This document shows positions 1 through 12,614 of a DNA stretch of 33,364 nucleotides, in pieces. Position 1 is the first letter of the stretch. Each line of letters begins with the position of its first letter. The notes under the pieces were generated by a model. That model was not told where the DNA came from and did no database searches. It saw nothing but the letters and a program-made list of their open reading frames with translations. The position numbers were made by a program, and so were the translations under genes. The DNA is taken from the NCBI GenBank assembly GCA_025769875.1, contig JAGFNK010000566.1, positions 1 to 33,364 on the forward strand, in the 5' to 3' direction. Source of the DNA: Russula earlei. Its lineage: Eukaryota > Basidiomycota > Agaricomycetes > Russulales > Russulaceae.

Positions 1-381
1 AAGAAAACGGCCTTTGTCATCGAGCACGATTTCATAATGGCGACTTACCTCGCTGACCGCGTCATTGTCTTTGAGGGCACTCCCGCCATAGCCGCCACCG
101 CCACTCCGTATGATTATTTTGTCTTTGTGCCATAATATGGTAAAGACCGATCACGACCGTATCTCTGCAGGCCACAATCGCTCCTGACGGGGATGAACAA
201 ATTCCTTCAGTCGCTGGAGATAACGTTCCGTCGCGACCCCACGAACTTCCGCCCACGTGTGAACAAACTGAATTCGGTCAAGGACAAGGAACAGAAAGGT
301 CTGTGCGCCGTCCATCGTTTGCGAGCGCCTTCTGACAGCTTTTGTTCAGTCTCGGGAAATTACTTCTTCCTTGAGGAGTGA
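1..381 (+). CDS. RLI1: RLI1/ABCE1 ribosome-recycling ATPase, C-terminal end (5' truncated by window)
   Basis: Model: join(<1..107,171..298,350..381), 88 residues, all introns GT..AG and all junctions in phase. The first exon reads [19 protein letters not shown], the end of the second nucleotide-binding domain of ABCE1 with the H-loop histidine (EHD). The second exon carries the conserved tail [19 protein letters not shown], and the last exon gives the family's terminal SGNYFFLEE before TGA. From family knowledge, ABCE1/Rli1 is a cytosolic Fe-S ABC ATPase that splits ribosomes after termination or rescue and also acts in initiation. The Fe-S domain and first ATPase domain lie outside the window. 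The two introns are 63 and 51 nt. I see no frameshift or lost residue in the visible part, so the gene is probably intact. Identification is near certain; only the exact acceptor choice carries small doubt. Confidence 0.96.
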
Positions 382-2368
382 ATACATTCTGCCCCTGCGC
401 CACCGTACAATGTATGTATGATGGATGCACTACCTTGGGACGGACGGCCAAGGCCTCTCTCAATTTCTTAGTTGGCCATAGGTCTCAGTGTCGTGCGGCT
501 GTGAAGGGTGGATAGCGTTGTATGTAACTTGGCCCCCCTGTAGCTTTACAACGGTGGAGCGCCTTTACGAAGGCAACCAAGGAAGTTGTACTGTACCGGA
601 TGGACGGATTACAGCTGTGTGGCCTTAGCGTTGTGTTGATATCCGTCCCCGTCCAGTTACCGCGAGGGGCCGCTCGGTCGGGGTTGAAAATATTACAAGG
701 TCAGCGAGTGAACAGCTCTTTTGTGTCTCCGTTCGCACGCCGTAATCCTGGGGCCAGACCTCGGTGTACTACGGTGCGCGCAGGTCGTTCGCGACGTTAT
801 CTCTGCAGTGATGTGGGGAGCTCTGCGACCATTTGCCTATGACGTGCGTCGAGCCTGCCGATTACTATTATGTCAGTCAGGGCTTGAGCGGGGAGCACAA
901 GGTTTTCGTTCTTGATCCCTGTACTGTACAGTATCCAAGGACGCTCTTTCCAACGTCTCCGTACTTCTTTCCCATTCCCCGTACCCCTTCTCATGTTTTC
1001 AGTCTCCCTCGAAAGATAATCCTCGTTCCCAGCTTGGCTGCTCGCCTCCCTACCACACATACAGCTCCACCGCAGTTTCCCTGACTGCACGTGAAAGACA
1101 TTACCCGCCAACTACTGCATCACCTCCCACACTCTCGAGTACGCCATACTGTTGCGATCGAAATTGTACGTCTGCCCTTTATTCGCATGTCTTCCTCCGC
1201 CTATCACGAGGTCTCGTCAACCTGGTTTCATCGTCAAATAAGCGCAACACGAGTCCGTCCACTGAGGAAGAGAGCACGAACTGTAAAGCTGGTGCGCCAG
1301 CTCCGACGCGCCTACCCTGCAACACTGCCCCATTCGCGTAATTGATCAAGCTGACCGCTTAACTCCATCCTCCACACAGGTACTGCGCACCCCTCTCTTT
1401 TGGCTCGACCCCTGCTCCCGCACTATACGATGTTACGTTAGTGCACCGTTATGTGAATCCCTCCATCCTTGGCAATCCTTCTCGCACCCTGCGGCACTGC
1501 TGCGGCACCTGCCGCCCAAGTCGTCCCTCTGTCAAAGCTCTTCCCGCCACCCCGCCCAGAAATGATTCGGCTAACACTTAAAGTACCTATAGGAGGAAGG
1601 CGAGGCGTCTGTTCATGACAACGCTGAGGAATCAGGTTTGACGGATAACCTGACACGTTTGATCTGGAGCAGCATACAACCATGGATCTGACTTCTGCAA
1701 GCTTCTGACTGCTGCCATGCTGCGCCCTCTTGAATTACTACATAAATTGACTCTTTCGGATCTTAGCTCGGACAAGCGGTCAGTATCTTTAGTCAAGGTC
1801 TACTGCTACTGGAACAATACACGTTGATCGCGTTCACATCGTACGTACTTTGCCTTGAGTTTGGCAGTCCTCGGCGTGCTTTCTATGTTTATCACACTTG
1901 TATTCAATCAAAAAAAAAAAAAGCTTGTTCCAGTAGATTGTAGAATGATCGTACCACCGTTGGTGCCAAGGTGGGAAACAAATAGGTGACATTGTCGCAT
2001 GTGTCGTTTAATGCATCAATAGTGGGCTAATGTTAGCGTTGCGGTACATCGGGCCCATGTCTAATATTCTTACCATAAGATTCTAGTTCTATCCTAAGTT
2101 TTGGGAATAGATCATTGAGCCTGGCGCCCTCGTGGGTCCCCTCATCGCAAAACAGCGCTTGGTGGGAGATGCTGTCTGACTGGCGTCTGCGCGCTACCGG
2201 TCCATCTCAACAGTTTCCTCAGAAAATTAAAAACCATCGTATAAATACAGATCATATCCATTGTGCTGAACACAATCGCAAAGCACAAAACGTAACTCGT
2301 AGTCGTCGAAGTACGCGTGTATTCTCATACACGCGAGCGAAGAGACATCGGGCTGTCTTAAGAAGTCA
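382..2368. other. Long intergenic stretch without a confident gene
   Basis: I read all six frames between the RLI1 stop and the minus-strand gene ending at 2369. Open frames here are short (under about 145 codons), lack recognisable motifs and do not chain through good splice sites into a convincing protein. A minus frame from a true ATG at 1683 down to 1438 (81 codons, Gly/Ala-rich) is the best leftover candidate, but nothing in it is recognisable. The stretch also holds an A13 tract near 1910-1922 inside a 12-bp inverted repeat, described separately. Confidence 0.5.
1806..1936. repeat. 12-bp perfect inverted repeat around an A-tract
   Basis: CTACTGGAACAA at 1806-1817 is the exact reverse complement of TTGTTCCAGTAG at 1925-1936. 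The 107-nt spacer ends in a run of 13 A just before the right arm. It could be a small degenerate mobile-element relic or an RNA hairpin in a 3' region. I see no flanking target duplication. Confidence 0.45.
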
Positions 2369-3261
2369 TCAGTTAAACAAGGACGTTGGACGGGTACGTA
2401 ATGTACCTCCGGTGTCGGGAGACGATTCCAAATCCATCGAAACAGAATTCATGGTATTAAGGTTGGCGGGCCGAGCTGACGCCAGCCTCGAAGCTTTGGA
2501 GGGATTGAACCCTATGTCATCTGGATTTGGCACAGTCGTTTTCTGAAATGCAATAAGTGTAATGATTCGTAGAGCGAGGAACGAGGCTCACCCAGGTATC
2601 ACGTAAAAGCTCTTTGGCATGATCTTTGAGATCCCCGACAGCGGCCCGGAACGCTGTGTATGGAAAGTGACACTCTCTCCAGAAATGACGCGTTTTCAGA
2701 ATGCATTTTCAGTCTACAGTAAGCATCCGAAAGGCTACACAGTGCGATGAATTCGAATTCGAGAGAAAGGTGAAACACCAATTGACAATACGCACATTTC
2801 GAGTTCTGTCTCCAGTTGTTCAGGGCTTTTCGGGGTTCCTTCATGGGACGGTTGGCTCTGACAGGTGGCCTGAATCTCCTCCCGTCGTTGAGGAGAAAGT
2901 TTTTTTTTGGAGTGTTGCTCTAACCTTATCCAACATTATCTCACTTCCCTCGAGGGAAGTATCGGGAGAACCGTAAGACTGATAAATTGATACAGCGCCC
3001 GCTCCTCCGGCAATCAAGCTGACGACATTTGCCGCGTTCCCCAACGTTAGCCAAGCATAATCAGTCATTCTTTGTATGTCGTCTTCAGTACCCTTGTAAC
3101 ACATGCGCATTGATCCACTGACCTTCAAGTTGGTTCTGAATCGATAGTTGAAAACTGGCGGAGAATAATGACACAGTCAATACTCCACCGAAGAAAGTAA
3201 AGTTCAATAAGGGAACGAGGGTGCTAGTAAATATATCCGATGCAATGTCGGTTCTGCTCAT
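2369..3261 (-). CDS. Predicted two-membrane-span fungal protein, function unknown
   Basis: Model: complement(join(2369..2542,2592..2676,2739..2919,2972..3082,3123..3261)), five exons, 229 residues, all joins in phase. The ATG at 3261 opens MSRTDIASDIFTSTLVP. A hydrophobic segment follows (residues about 15-37, LLNFTFFGGVLTVSLF) and a second at about 55-77 (WLTLGNAANVVSLIAGGAGA). The rest is polar: a Lys/Arg/Gln-rich stretch, an amphipathic part reading TAFRAAVGDLKDHAKELL, and a Ser/Thr/Pro tail ending TRPTSLFN. It is likely an integral membrane protein with its polar C-terminus on one side. The last intron (2543-2591) has clean GTGAGC..TTTCAG sites and makes the final two exons strong. The first intron (40 nt) and the GTTCTC donor after exon 2 are weak calls. 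I do not recognise a named family. The next gene is on the other strand, 538 bp away. Confidence 0.62.
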
Positions 3262-3799
3262 GAGGGTTTTATATGAGCATGAACGTGGCGGGCGGTTGCG
3301 AGGGGTATAGCATATAAAGCTAGAAGAACAGTTGTTTGAGCGTAGAGCGGTGAGCTCAATTCAAATACGATATAAGGCAAGGCTTGTTGTACTTGCATGT
3401 ATGCAGGCCCACGCGATTGATTGTGACGTGGTATACATCCATAATATTGATGTCACTGTGTTGACTGGTGCCGATTAGAAACGGCCTGCTCAAAGACACA
3501 GCCCTATAACTGAACGCCGAGAGGCTGGGGCTAACAGGCTATGCGAACGATTGAGGTTGACATACGTTGCCTCTGCCGTTCCAACTTCTTCAAGCCAAGG
3601 AATTTGCAACGCTCCCACTCCAAGGACGCCTCTTGTCGGAGAGAACAATAGAGCATGTCAGGTTGATCGCCCTCCGTGCGCCAAATGATTTTGAGCCAGC
3701 GCGATCTCCGCTAGAGCTGTTCCCACGCCTTGTTTCGTCCATCCACAGTACGAACATTTTTATTTCCCCACCTGGAGTCAACGGTCATCCAGTATCGAC
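3262..3799. other. Intergenic region between divergent genes
   Basis: This separates the minus-strand membrane-protein gene from the plus-strand kinase-like gene, so it should hold both promoters. Open frames crossing 3567-3848 are not supported by motifs. An unseen 5' exon of the kinase gene could lie here. Confidence 0.5.
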
Positions 3800-5091
3800 A
3801 TGCAAGTCACCTCGAACACTTCCCAGTCAAGGTTTATGGGGCCAGTAAATTTATACACCCATGAAGTCAGGTGGAGAGACCGCCAGCTTTTCCTCGAATC
3901 TAAGGGCTACATGCTCCGTCCAAGGCTCCGACCAGGATGGACTCCATCTTGGCTATCAACAGGACAGGAGTACTATACTTGCGAAGATTCCTCGCGTCTT
4001 CCAGTGAGCGAAAATGATGCTTCCATGGATATTATCATATCTTTTCACTAGTTCCGTCCTTTACTGGTTGACGCGACCCGTATATCAGACGACAAGCTCG
4101 TATACATCAAAGAAGTTACTACGAGCGACTTGGAGTCACGCTTAGCATTGATACTCAGCGCAATTGACGACCCCGCGAATCATTCGGTTCCCATTATAGA
4201 TACCTTTGTGGACTCTGACGACGAGGCAATTTCGTACATAGTTATGCCGTTCCTGCGTTTGATCGACGATCCCCCTTTTGAAACCATCGCGGAGATGTTG
4301 GACTTTGTTGATCAGCTTCTGGAAGTGCGTTGAGGGCATGAATTGATTGAGTTAGGTCATCGCTAATGCATTGCTAGGGTCTCGTCTTCATGCATTCACA
4401 AGGCGTTGCACATCGGTTTGTCTTCTGATTTTTCTTCGAAATTGGATACTAATGTATCTCCATGGTACAGAGATTGCTCCCTTAAAAATATCTTAATGGA
4501 TGCAAGTCGAATGTTCCCGCAAGGACATCACCCCGTGGAACGTAGCTTTCTCCATGATATAACGACTGTTGCTCCTAGGATACCTCGTTTAGATGCCCGG
4601 GTCAGGTATTACTTTATTGACTATGGCATTTCGTCGTACTTTCCGGCAGGGGAGCAACGTCAACTCGTTCTCGGTCGCGCGGGTCGCGACCAGGATGTTC
4701 CTGAACTGTCTAATACCGTGCCTTATGACCCGTTCAAAGTGGATATTTTCACCATTGGCAACGTATTACGTTGCGAATTTCAGAATGTGGGCTTTCACCC
4801 TCTGCCTCCTCACATGATTGTCTCACTTCTGTGCAGCATTACTCCAATTTAGGATTCTTCACGCCCTTGATCGAGAATATGACACAAAGGGACCCAAGTA
4901 GCCGCCCCTCGGCCGAACAGGCCCTCCAACAATGGCGAACTCTCCGCACTCGTATCAATATTTTACATCGTTATTGGAGGCTTCGGGACTGCAAAGAGCC
5001 ACCAGTCGCCATATTCGTCCTGGATATGTTCTATTTATTAGGGTTCATCTTCAGGTTCCTTGGCAGGATAGTGCGACGCAGTTCTACTTAA
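3800..5091 (+). CDS. Protein-kinase-like protein (agaricomycete-expanded type)
   Basis: Model: join(3800..4003,4052..4324,4378..4415,4471..4786,4837..5091), 361 residues, every junction in phase. In order: an N-terminal stretch (FLESKGYMLRPRLRPGW), a likely ATP-binding lysine in KLVYIKEV, a hinge-like segment (AISYIVMPFL), the catalytic loop HRDCSLKN split by the third intron (HR from 4378..4415, DCSLKN from 4471), FIDYGISS at the DFG position (DYG here), VPYDPFKVDIFTIG of the F-helix region, and RDPSSRPSAEQAL before the C-terminus. The HRD aspartate, the asparagine and the DYG aspartate are present, so activity is possible. I see no clear glycine-rich loop. The last about 30 residues are strongly hydrophobic (IFVLDMFYLLGFIFRFLG) and may anchor the protein to membrane. 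The ATG at 3800 is the first in frame; an earlier coding exon cannot be excluded. The substrate is unknown. Confidence 0.88.
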
Positions 5092-7147
5092 ATACATTTG
5101 GGACGCCCGTCCCACAACGCGACCGATAGCAGTAGTACAACTGATATATCGTATGTCTTGTTGCATGTTGACCAATTAGCTATGTACAGAATAATACAGT
5201 ATACCTCCTATGAAAAGCGTCAGAAAAGCACGGGACATCAGTGACTCGCCTTCTCGCGATGGAAATCCCTGGGGGGCGAAATATGCCATCATAGTTAGGC
5301 TAACGCACGTCGACTTACAATAATACGCCCGACCGTATGGCCGCATCCTGGGGTAATTGTCTTGATCCGCAAGTCCGCAACGCGTAAAGCGGGCACCAAT
5401 TAAATCACGACGTGGCGTTAAAGATGGTGGTGAAGCCTTGGCCCCAAAGAACCTTCTGCATAAAATCAAGGATATTCTTGCGTTCTGTGTCGGACTGATG
5501 TCTAACCCCTGGCTGTCAGTTCATTAAGTCCCTGACGACGAACTGTTCTCGATACAATACGAGTAGGTAGTACCATCCAAGGTTGGTGTAACTCGAGATC
5601 TTGAGATCTTCGCTGCAAGCGATGTCGAAAATATACCCTTGTGCTGTATCTGGGTACGATGGCAAGTCGTGGGATCAACCATGATCCGTATCTATCATCG
5701 CCAAAGATAACCGTGACAGTGCAAGGCCAAGATAATACCCGAGCGCTGCAAGTCATTTGATTGGCAAGAACTCGATAAAGAGCGTATTTTTGACTCAGGA
5801 CAATATATGCCCCGTCACGTCGGTTGGGATTGGCAGAGTGTGAGAGTGTTCGCCACATCCCGGAAATAGCTATACACTCCAGAAAGATGGTGTCCGTTGT
5901 GAAGGTGGCACCTTCTGCGACCCACCATCAGATTTCAACACAACTCTGTGGACTGAATAACAAACACATGGCATCCAAGTCCAAACGATGCCTCTGTAAA
6001 ATGCCAGTATGACCCAATGTTACGCTACACCCCTGGACACTGTTCCTCTGATCACTGGCAGTGATCATTTTAGATGGTAAAGAGGTCAAGGAAGTTATGC
6101 CATATCGGTGTATTGTCACGGAGCTGCACGTCTTCCCTGATCTCTTATCACAGTACCAGGGACAAATTTCACGCGAACTCTCGCTATGAAATCTTCGGGG
6201 AAATTTTCCATCGTCTGTCGACTCGGATCCTGCTGCTGTATAGATTTCGGGGTCAGAAGTTTTCGGGGAGAAAGGCGATTTTGGAGCATACGTACTACCA
6301 GAAGGGGAGGTGATAAGTAACAGGGAGGGAAGCATGGAGACCGTTTTGCATGGGCCACTTCGATCCACGCCCCAGGATATGACTTTTGGTGGCTAGGCCA
6401 AACTCCTTCTTGCAAGGGCCATAGCAATACAAATGGTGACTGAAATACCTATGGTGAAAATGCAGGCGCGTTGTTTCTGGCATTTTTCAAAGGGCCCACA
6501 CTGGCTGGAGTCGCAAATCTTATGAACGTAGAGGCGAAAGCTTGGTGGGTTCTGCTCAAGTGAAGATAGAATTTGGGGAACCAATAGTAAGCGTCAATGC
6601 GGAGCAGAATCACCAGAACCACCCTCAAAATCGAAGTCCAAAGGGATAAAGAGGTGAGTTGTGAGCCGGCCGAATGCACAGATATCATACAGGCGTTCCA
6701 TTGAACGCAGGTCTTTGTCCTGTCCGTGGACGGCCGAGTCTGCAACCGGAATGTGTATCAGCACGTTTTGACCTTTAATACTTGCACGATGACTGTGATT
6801 CGGTTCGTTTCGATATGACTTAGTCCGTCCCTGGAACGTCAATCGGCCAGATAGAATGACCTACGCCAAGAGGGACGCAACGAGCTCCTAATGTCCGTCC
6901 ACCTGTAAATTCGTGCTGTGGTCAGATTTAGCGGGGAAGCTCTGTGCTCTTGCTCATCGAAAGAGCTCGACTTGGGGGGCGGAGATTGTTCTTCCTGTGT
7001 AGTAACTCCTGTATTACACGCATTTTCGAGAAGTGGCCCGGGCTAGCACCCACGCCACGTTCCCAGTTATCGCGTCCTATGTTGGTTTCCCACGACTGCC
7101 TGTTCCACTAGACCGAGCGCGACGCGACGATCTCATAAATCAACACA
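5092..7147 (-). other. Unresolved region with possible minus-strand exons or gene remnants
   Basis: No complete gene could be built here. On the minus strand several pieces look coding. A final exon from about 5653 down to a TGA near 5524 reads ISSYTNLGWYYLLVLYREQF. A piece around 6745-6605 reads SMERLYDICAFGRL and ends before a plausible donor. A piece around 6552-6450 reads NPPSFRLYVHKICDSS and is rich in Cys. A piece near 6235-6120 reads NFPEDFIARVRVKFVPG. A separate open frame ending at 5176 closes with a hydrophobic tail (AFLTLFIGGILYY). The pieces do not join into one phased frame by hand, so this is either a many-intron gene or one or more decayed genes. No family is recognised. Confidence 0.3.
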
Positions 7148-7722
7148 ATGTCAGACGACCAAGGATCCCCTCGCGTGAATTCCGCGCGCTTAAAAAACTA
7201 CCTTGGCGCAGGACACCCTGTCAGGGTCACAGGCAAGGTGCTCAATGTGAGTCCAGCGCCGTTCGTCTTGCTCCCTCCCCGCCAAGCGGTGCGGCTCACT
7301 GACCTCCCGCGCCGACTCGCTGCAGTTTTCCGATGACGAGACACACTTGCTCATGGAGGCCCCCGACGGAGGGAAGATAAAGGTGTTGCTTCCCCCGGTA
7401 CGTTTCGGTAGGACCTCTAAGAGTGCCCGTCCGGTTTATTCATGCATCAGTCTGTGGTCTTCTACCCCTAGCCCCCACAGACACATGGCGTCACGGATAC
7501 CTTTGTCGAGATTGTTGGAACGGTGGTGGATGCATCGACCATCAAGCACATGGTTTGTATCAACATGGGCTCGGATTTAGGTGCGTACCCACATGCCCCC
7601 CCTTTCTAACTTTTCCGTTCTCCGCTTGTGGTGTTAACCGCGATGCGCATCCAGACTTGAACCTAGTAAATCAGGCCATCGATCTCTCGTTCGACTCGAA
7701 GTTCAGAGGCAGGCTCTTTTGA
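7148..7722 (+). CDS. RFA3: Replication protein A 14-kDa subunit (RPA3/RFA3)
   Basis: Model: join(7148..7246,7326..7397,7481..7580,7655..7722), 112 residues, all joins in phase, matching the usual length of RPA3 (about 110-125). The protein begins MSDDQGSPRVNSARLKNYLG, runs through an OB-fold with EAPDGGKIKVLLP, DTFVEIVGTVVDASTIKHM and CINMGSDLDLNLVNQAIDL, and ends FDSKFRGRLF, all typical of fungal Rfa3. From family knowledge, it is the smallest subunit of the RPA heterotrimer, which binds single-stranded DNA in replication, repair and recombination in the nucleus; this subunit supports trimer assembly. The third acceptor could be either AG at 7471 or 7480: the first would add three residues in frame. 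Its stop lies 100 bp from the convergent stop of the CUE-domain gene. Confidence 0.93.
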
Positions 7723-7821
7723 TCACTACCCACCCAAGGTATGATTAGCAAACTCATTGCCCAGCCTGGTTTCTCAATATATCATATATCATGTATTGTA
7801 CTTATACCATGCCCAAAATGA

Positions 7822-10367
7822 TTACTGTCCACCACTTGGTCCTCCTGCTCTCCTCATCTTTCTGTCGTGTCCTCGTTTCCGATCGTGATTCGCCTGTCGG
7901 GCCTTGTTTTTAGCTTTCCACGCGTGGCTCCGTGCGTCACCGCCATCGGCACTCCCCCCGCCACCTACGGTCTCTGACCCTCTTGTTCCTCCTCGCCCGC
8001 GTCCGCGTCCGTGACCACGACTATGACCACGAACCTGACCGCGTCTGCCACTCCCGCTCTCCCCGCGCCCGCGCGCAGGCTGGGCATCTGGCGTTCCGCT
8101 GCGACTACGACTGTTCTGACCTGACAGTGGGGTCTGGAAGGGCTTGTTACCTGCAAATTCGTGCCGAGCAAGCGTCTTTTCCTTCAATTTTGGCTGGTGA
8201 AAAGAAAAATTTAAGGAACGTGAGGGAGCAAGCAGGGTGTATGACCCGAGACTCGAACGCACGTCTCGATCCAGCATGATCCTGAAACCTTCGATCTGTT
8301 CGTCCACCCAGCCTTGACGAACGGAGCGCCGTCAGTCATGCGCACGTCCAGTTCACGAGCGAGCGAGACGCCATCCGACGTACCTGTCTGTGCACGCAGC
8401 GCCGCACGTTCTTTGCTTCTTCGGGTGGCCGCGTCGCGATCAAACGCCTTCGGATTCGCGATATACGCGAGTTCGACGATCGTCTGCGGGGTCATCTCGG
8501 GCTCCTCCTCCCTTCCATCCTCGTCGTCGTCCGCAGAGCTTTCCTCCCCGTCGCCTGCGACGCGCACGCTGCCGATATCTTCCAGTTCGTCGTCGAACGC
8601 GACTTCGCGTACCTTGCCCTTGCCCTTTGCACGATCGCTTGCAACACCGAAGACATCGACTTCGTCGTCTTCCGAGTCGGTCGATGCTTCGACGCGTCGC
8701 AAAATGTCGACTTTCATTCGATCCATGAACGAGCGGTCGCGGAGCACCGTCATCGCGTCGTCACTGCCGCCGCCGCAAGACGCCAGATGGGGTCGTTGAG
8801 CATATCGCCGTGCGCGGCAGATTGGAAGAAAGGCATACCTTTTCTTTCCGACTCTCAACCTCGAAACGTCCATATCTTCCCCATCAAACACATTCCAACG
8901 ATCGCGAGTATATTCGAATTCTTCTCGTGCTTGGGGAGTCTGAGCGTTCAACGTAGCCTGCTGTTGTATTGCTTCGGGTGGCGGCGCCGTCCCCTCGAGC
9001 AGCGCTTCGACGACGTGCTCGACACTTCCGTATTCCGCGCGCTGCAGCAGTGCTTCGACGTACTCTGGAGCATAATTGGGCAGGATCGCGCAGACCTCCT
9101 CGACCCGGGGGTCAACTGCCCTACTGCTGGACGCCATGGGAGCTTCAGCACTTGCTGTAGGGGCCGCAACCGCATCCTCGCTGGCGCGGGCTGCATCGAA
9201 AAGGACAGGGTGGTGGATGCCATGGAGCACGCCAGGCCCAAGCAGCAACTTGAACGCCCCTGGATCCCGACGCGGTCCCTGTCTGTCACATGGGGGTCCA
9301 GAGCTTCCACCGTTGAGGTCCGCCTCGAGCTCGCGAAGGGCGGTCGGCAGCCATTTGAGACGCGCATCATTCGCCGCGGCTCCATGAGGCAGAGCATGCA
9401 CGAGCTTATCGGAGAGGTCGTACGTGTACTGGTAGTCCGCGAGCAAACTGCGATTGAGGAACGTCGTCGGTGGTGGGTGGTCATCGGGACGCCTCGGGGG
9501 TGGGGAGAGGGAATGCAGGGCAGAGAGGATGTCACAGGCTCGCTCGGTTTCCGCAACAAATGAGGGATCTGCCTGCGGGAGCGCCGCGAGGGCGTCGAGC
9601 AGCGCCGTGACCAGGATATGGAACGCGTCGAGGAGGTCCACTTTGGTTTGGAGGAAGAGGACTTCCCAATCGTATGGCTCGCGATGCGGCACGCCCGCAG
9701 CTGGGATGTACAGGCGGCCATAGGAGCTCGCGGCGGTCCTGAGTCCTGCGTCGTACGCCTGGGCTAGGGAAAGCACGAAGTCCCGGCTGCGTGCGAAGGC
9801 GCGGAGAAGATCGGGTGGGCTGACGCGCAAGAGGGACAGAATCACGTGCGTGACCTTGCGGATGCCGTGGAGCCCGGTGGTGGTATGGGAGCGAAGGATG
9901 GACGTGAAGGCGGGGAGCGCAGATGCGGTGATGGAGGCGAGCAGCGAGGGAGAGCGGGAGAAGGCGCTGTCGAACAGCGCGCGCAGGCGCGTGGGTTGGG
10001 ATGCGTATGCGACGCTGAGATCGAGGAGGGTCGCGGGGTCCAGCATACCCGCAGACGCAAGCCGCTCGGCAAGGAGGAGCGTGCGGGCTCGGATGGTTCG
10101 TACCTCGCTTGTCTCGGACCTTGGCTTTGCCTTGGAATTGACGTCCCATATCAGCGCGTCCAAGTTATTCTGTGCGACGTCGTGGGCATAAGAGCAGATA
10201 AAAGCCGCTGGTGCGGCCGAATGCAGAGCCTGGGTTGGAAGGTCGAGCGTTTGTTGTATCGACAAAGAAATTTTCTGGTTGAGCGACGCAAGCTGGGTGT
10301 GGGAGAGCTGAGAGCGTGTATGAGAAGATGGATAAGGAGGCAAAGGTGCCAAGGTAGCAGTGGCCAT
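7822..10367 (-). CDS. CUE3: CUE-domain protein of the ribosome quality-control trigger complex (CUE3/ASCC2-like)
   Basis: Model: complement(join(7822..8193,8263..8312,8384..8763,8839..10367)), 776 residues, all joins in phase. Residues about 422-462 form a CUE domain (VEEVCAILPNYAPEYVEALL), which binds ubiquitin. The helical N-terminal half, the acidic block (SSADDDEDGREEEPEM), the WVDEQIEGFRIMLDRD segment and the HEFAGNKP segment followed by an Arg/Gly-rich basic tail (RGHGRGRGRGGTRG, ending HDRKMRRAGG) fit the Cue3/ASCC2 family. From family knowledge, this protein reads ubiquitin on collided ribosomes and works with the helicase Slh1/ASCC3 to split them. The ATG at 10367 is the first in frame; the frame stays open upstream for 31 codons without ATG. 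The first intron (75 nt, 8764-8838) is a multiple of three and lacks stops, so unspliced RNA would still be translatable. The other introns have clean GTACGT and GTGCGT donors. Confidence 0.88.
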
Positions 10368-11220
10368 TCCACAATCGTCTTCCGTGCAATCTAGAGGTCG
10401 AGCAAACCCAGTTAGTTCGCTAAGCGGAGGAAGGATCGAATCGATATTCACACGTTGCAAATTGAAGTGTCAGATCGCTCAGATATCGGGCACCTGACTT
10501 GATCTAATATATTCCACAGACACAACTAATTGAGCACCACCAAGAAAAAGGATTGCATGCTTGAACGACATGCATCGATGGTTCATCATGACTCCAGTCG
10601 CCTCGCGGCATGGGCGTGCTCCAGGGCACTTCCTAGCCGCTGCCTCTCGACGAACGCCTGGCTTTGGATAAATCCAAACTCAAAAGTTGGCAACTTCCCA
10701 CAGTCACTGGTGGGAAACTAGTGCGGTTGCCCATAAATGGTAACGCCCTTGGCTGGGTGTACCAGCTAACAGGCGATACCTTGAATGTAACGTAGCATGG
10801 CACGGCGAGAATCAAACCATCTTAGTCTCTGGTAATGCCAGGCATGAGCGCTCAGAAATGACTCGACGACGAAGAAGTCAGACAGGTACTGTTGATCCAT
10901 TGGATTGGATTAGGCGCAGGCAACCTTGTTGTGGCTGTGACCAAATAGTTGACTAATCGACCCAAATAAACTGCGATGGGCCGAGTCCCCCAGCTTCGCT
11001 CATCACCACCATCTACTTCCCTCCAACTCCTCCAGCACTCGAATCACCTAGTACGCTCTTTTTATTCCATTTCTATCCTATCCAGCTGCTAAAGATGTAC
11101 CCATTTCTCCATTTTTACAACTTTCTTGCATGCATTATCCCGTATCTATTTACGCGATTTGGTTGATCTGCCTTCCTGTTTTTCTTCTCGTGCGACAGTC
11201 TTTAGCATTTCATTTTAACC
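10368..11220. other. Divergent intergenic region between CUE3-like and UBC4-like genes
   Basis: This should contain the promoters of both outward-facing genes. The 3' part (about 10980-11220) is pyrimidine-rich, as in leaders of highly expressed fungal genes, and runs into the UBC4 start. I see no additional coding sequence; short open frames at 10530-10721 and 11130-11381 are not convincing. Confidence 0.5.

Positions 11221-12614
<1,394 letters not shown>

Noticed and set aside
8787..9721. Long open frames (257-258 codons) on both strands inside the CUE3-like gene
   Set aside because: Shadows of a GC-rich coding exon. The CUE domain and phased introns fix the real frame on the minus strand.
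10368..10460. Upstream extension of the CUE3-like protein by 31 codons
   Set aside because: The frame is open but contains no ATG; it begins with TTG. The ATG at 10367 is the better start unless a 5' exon exists.
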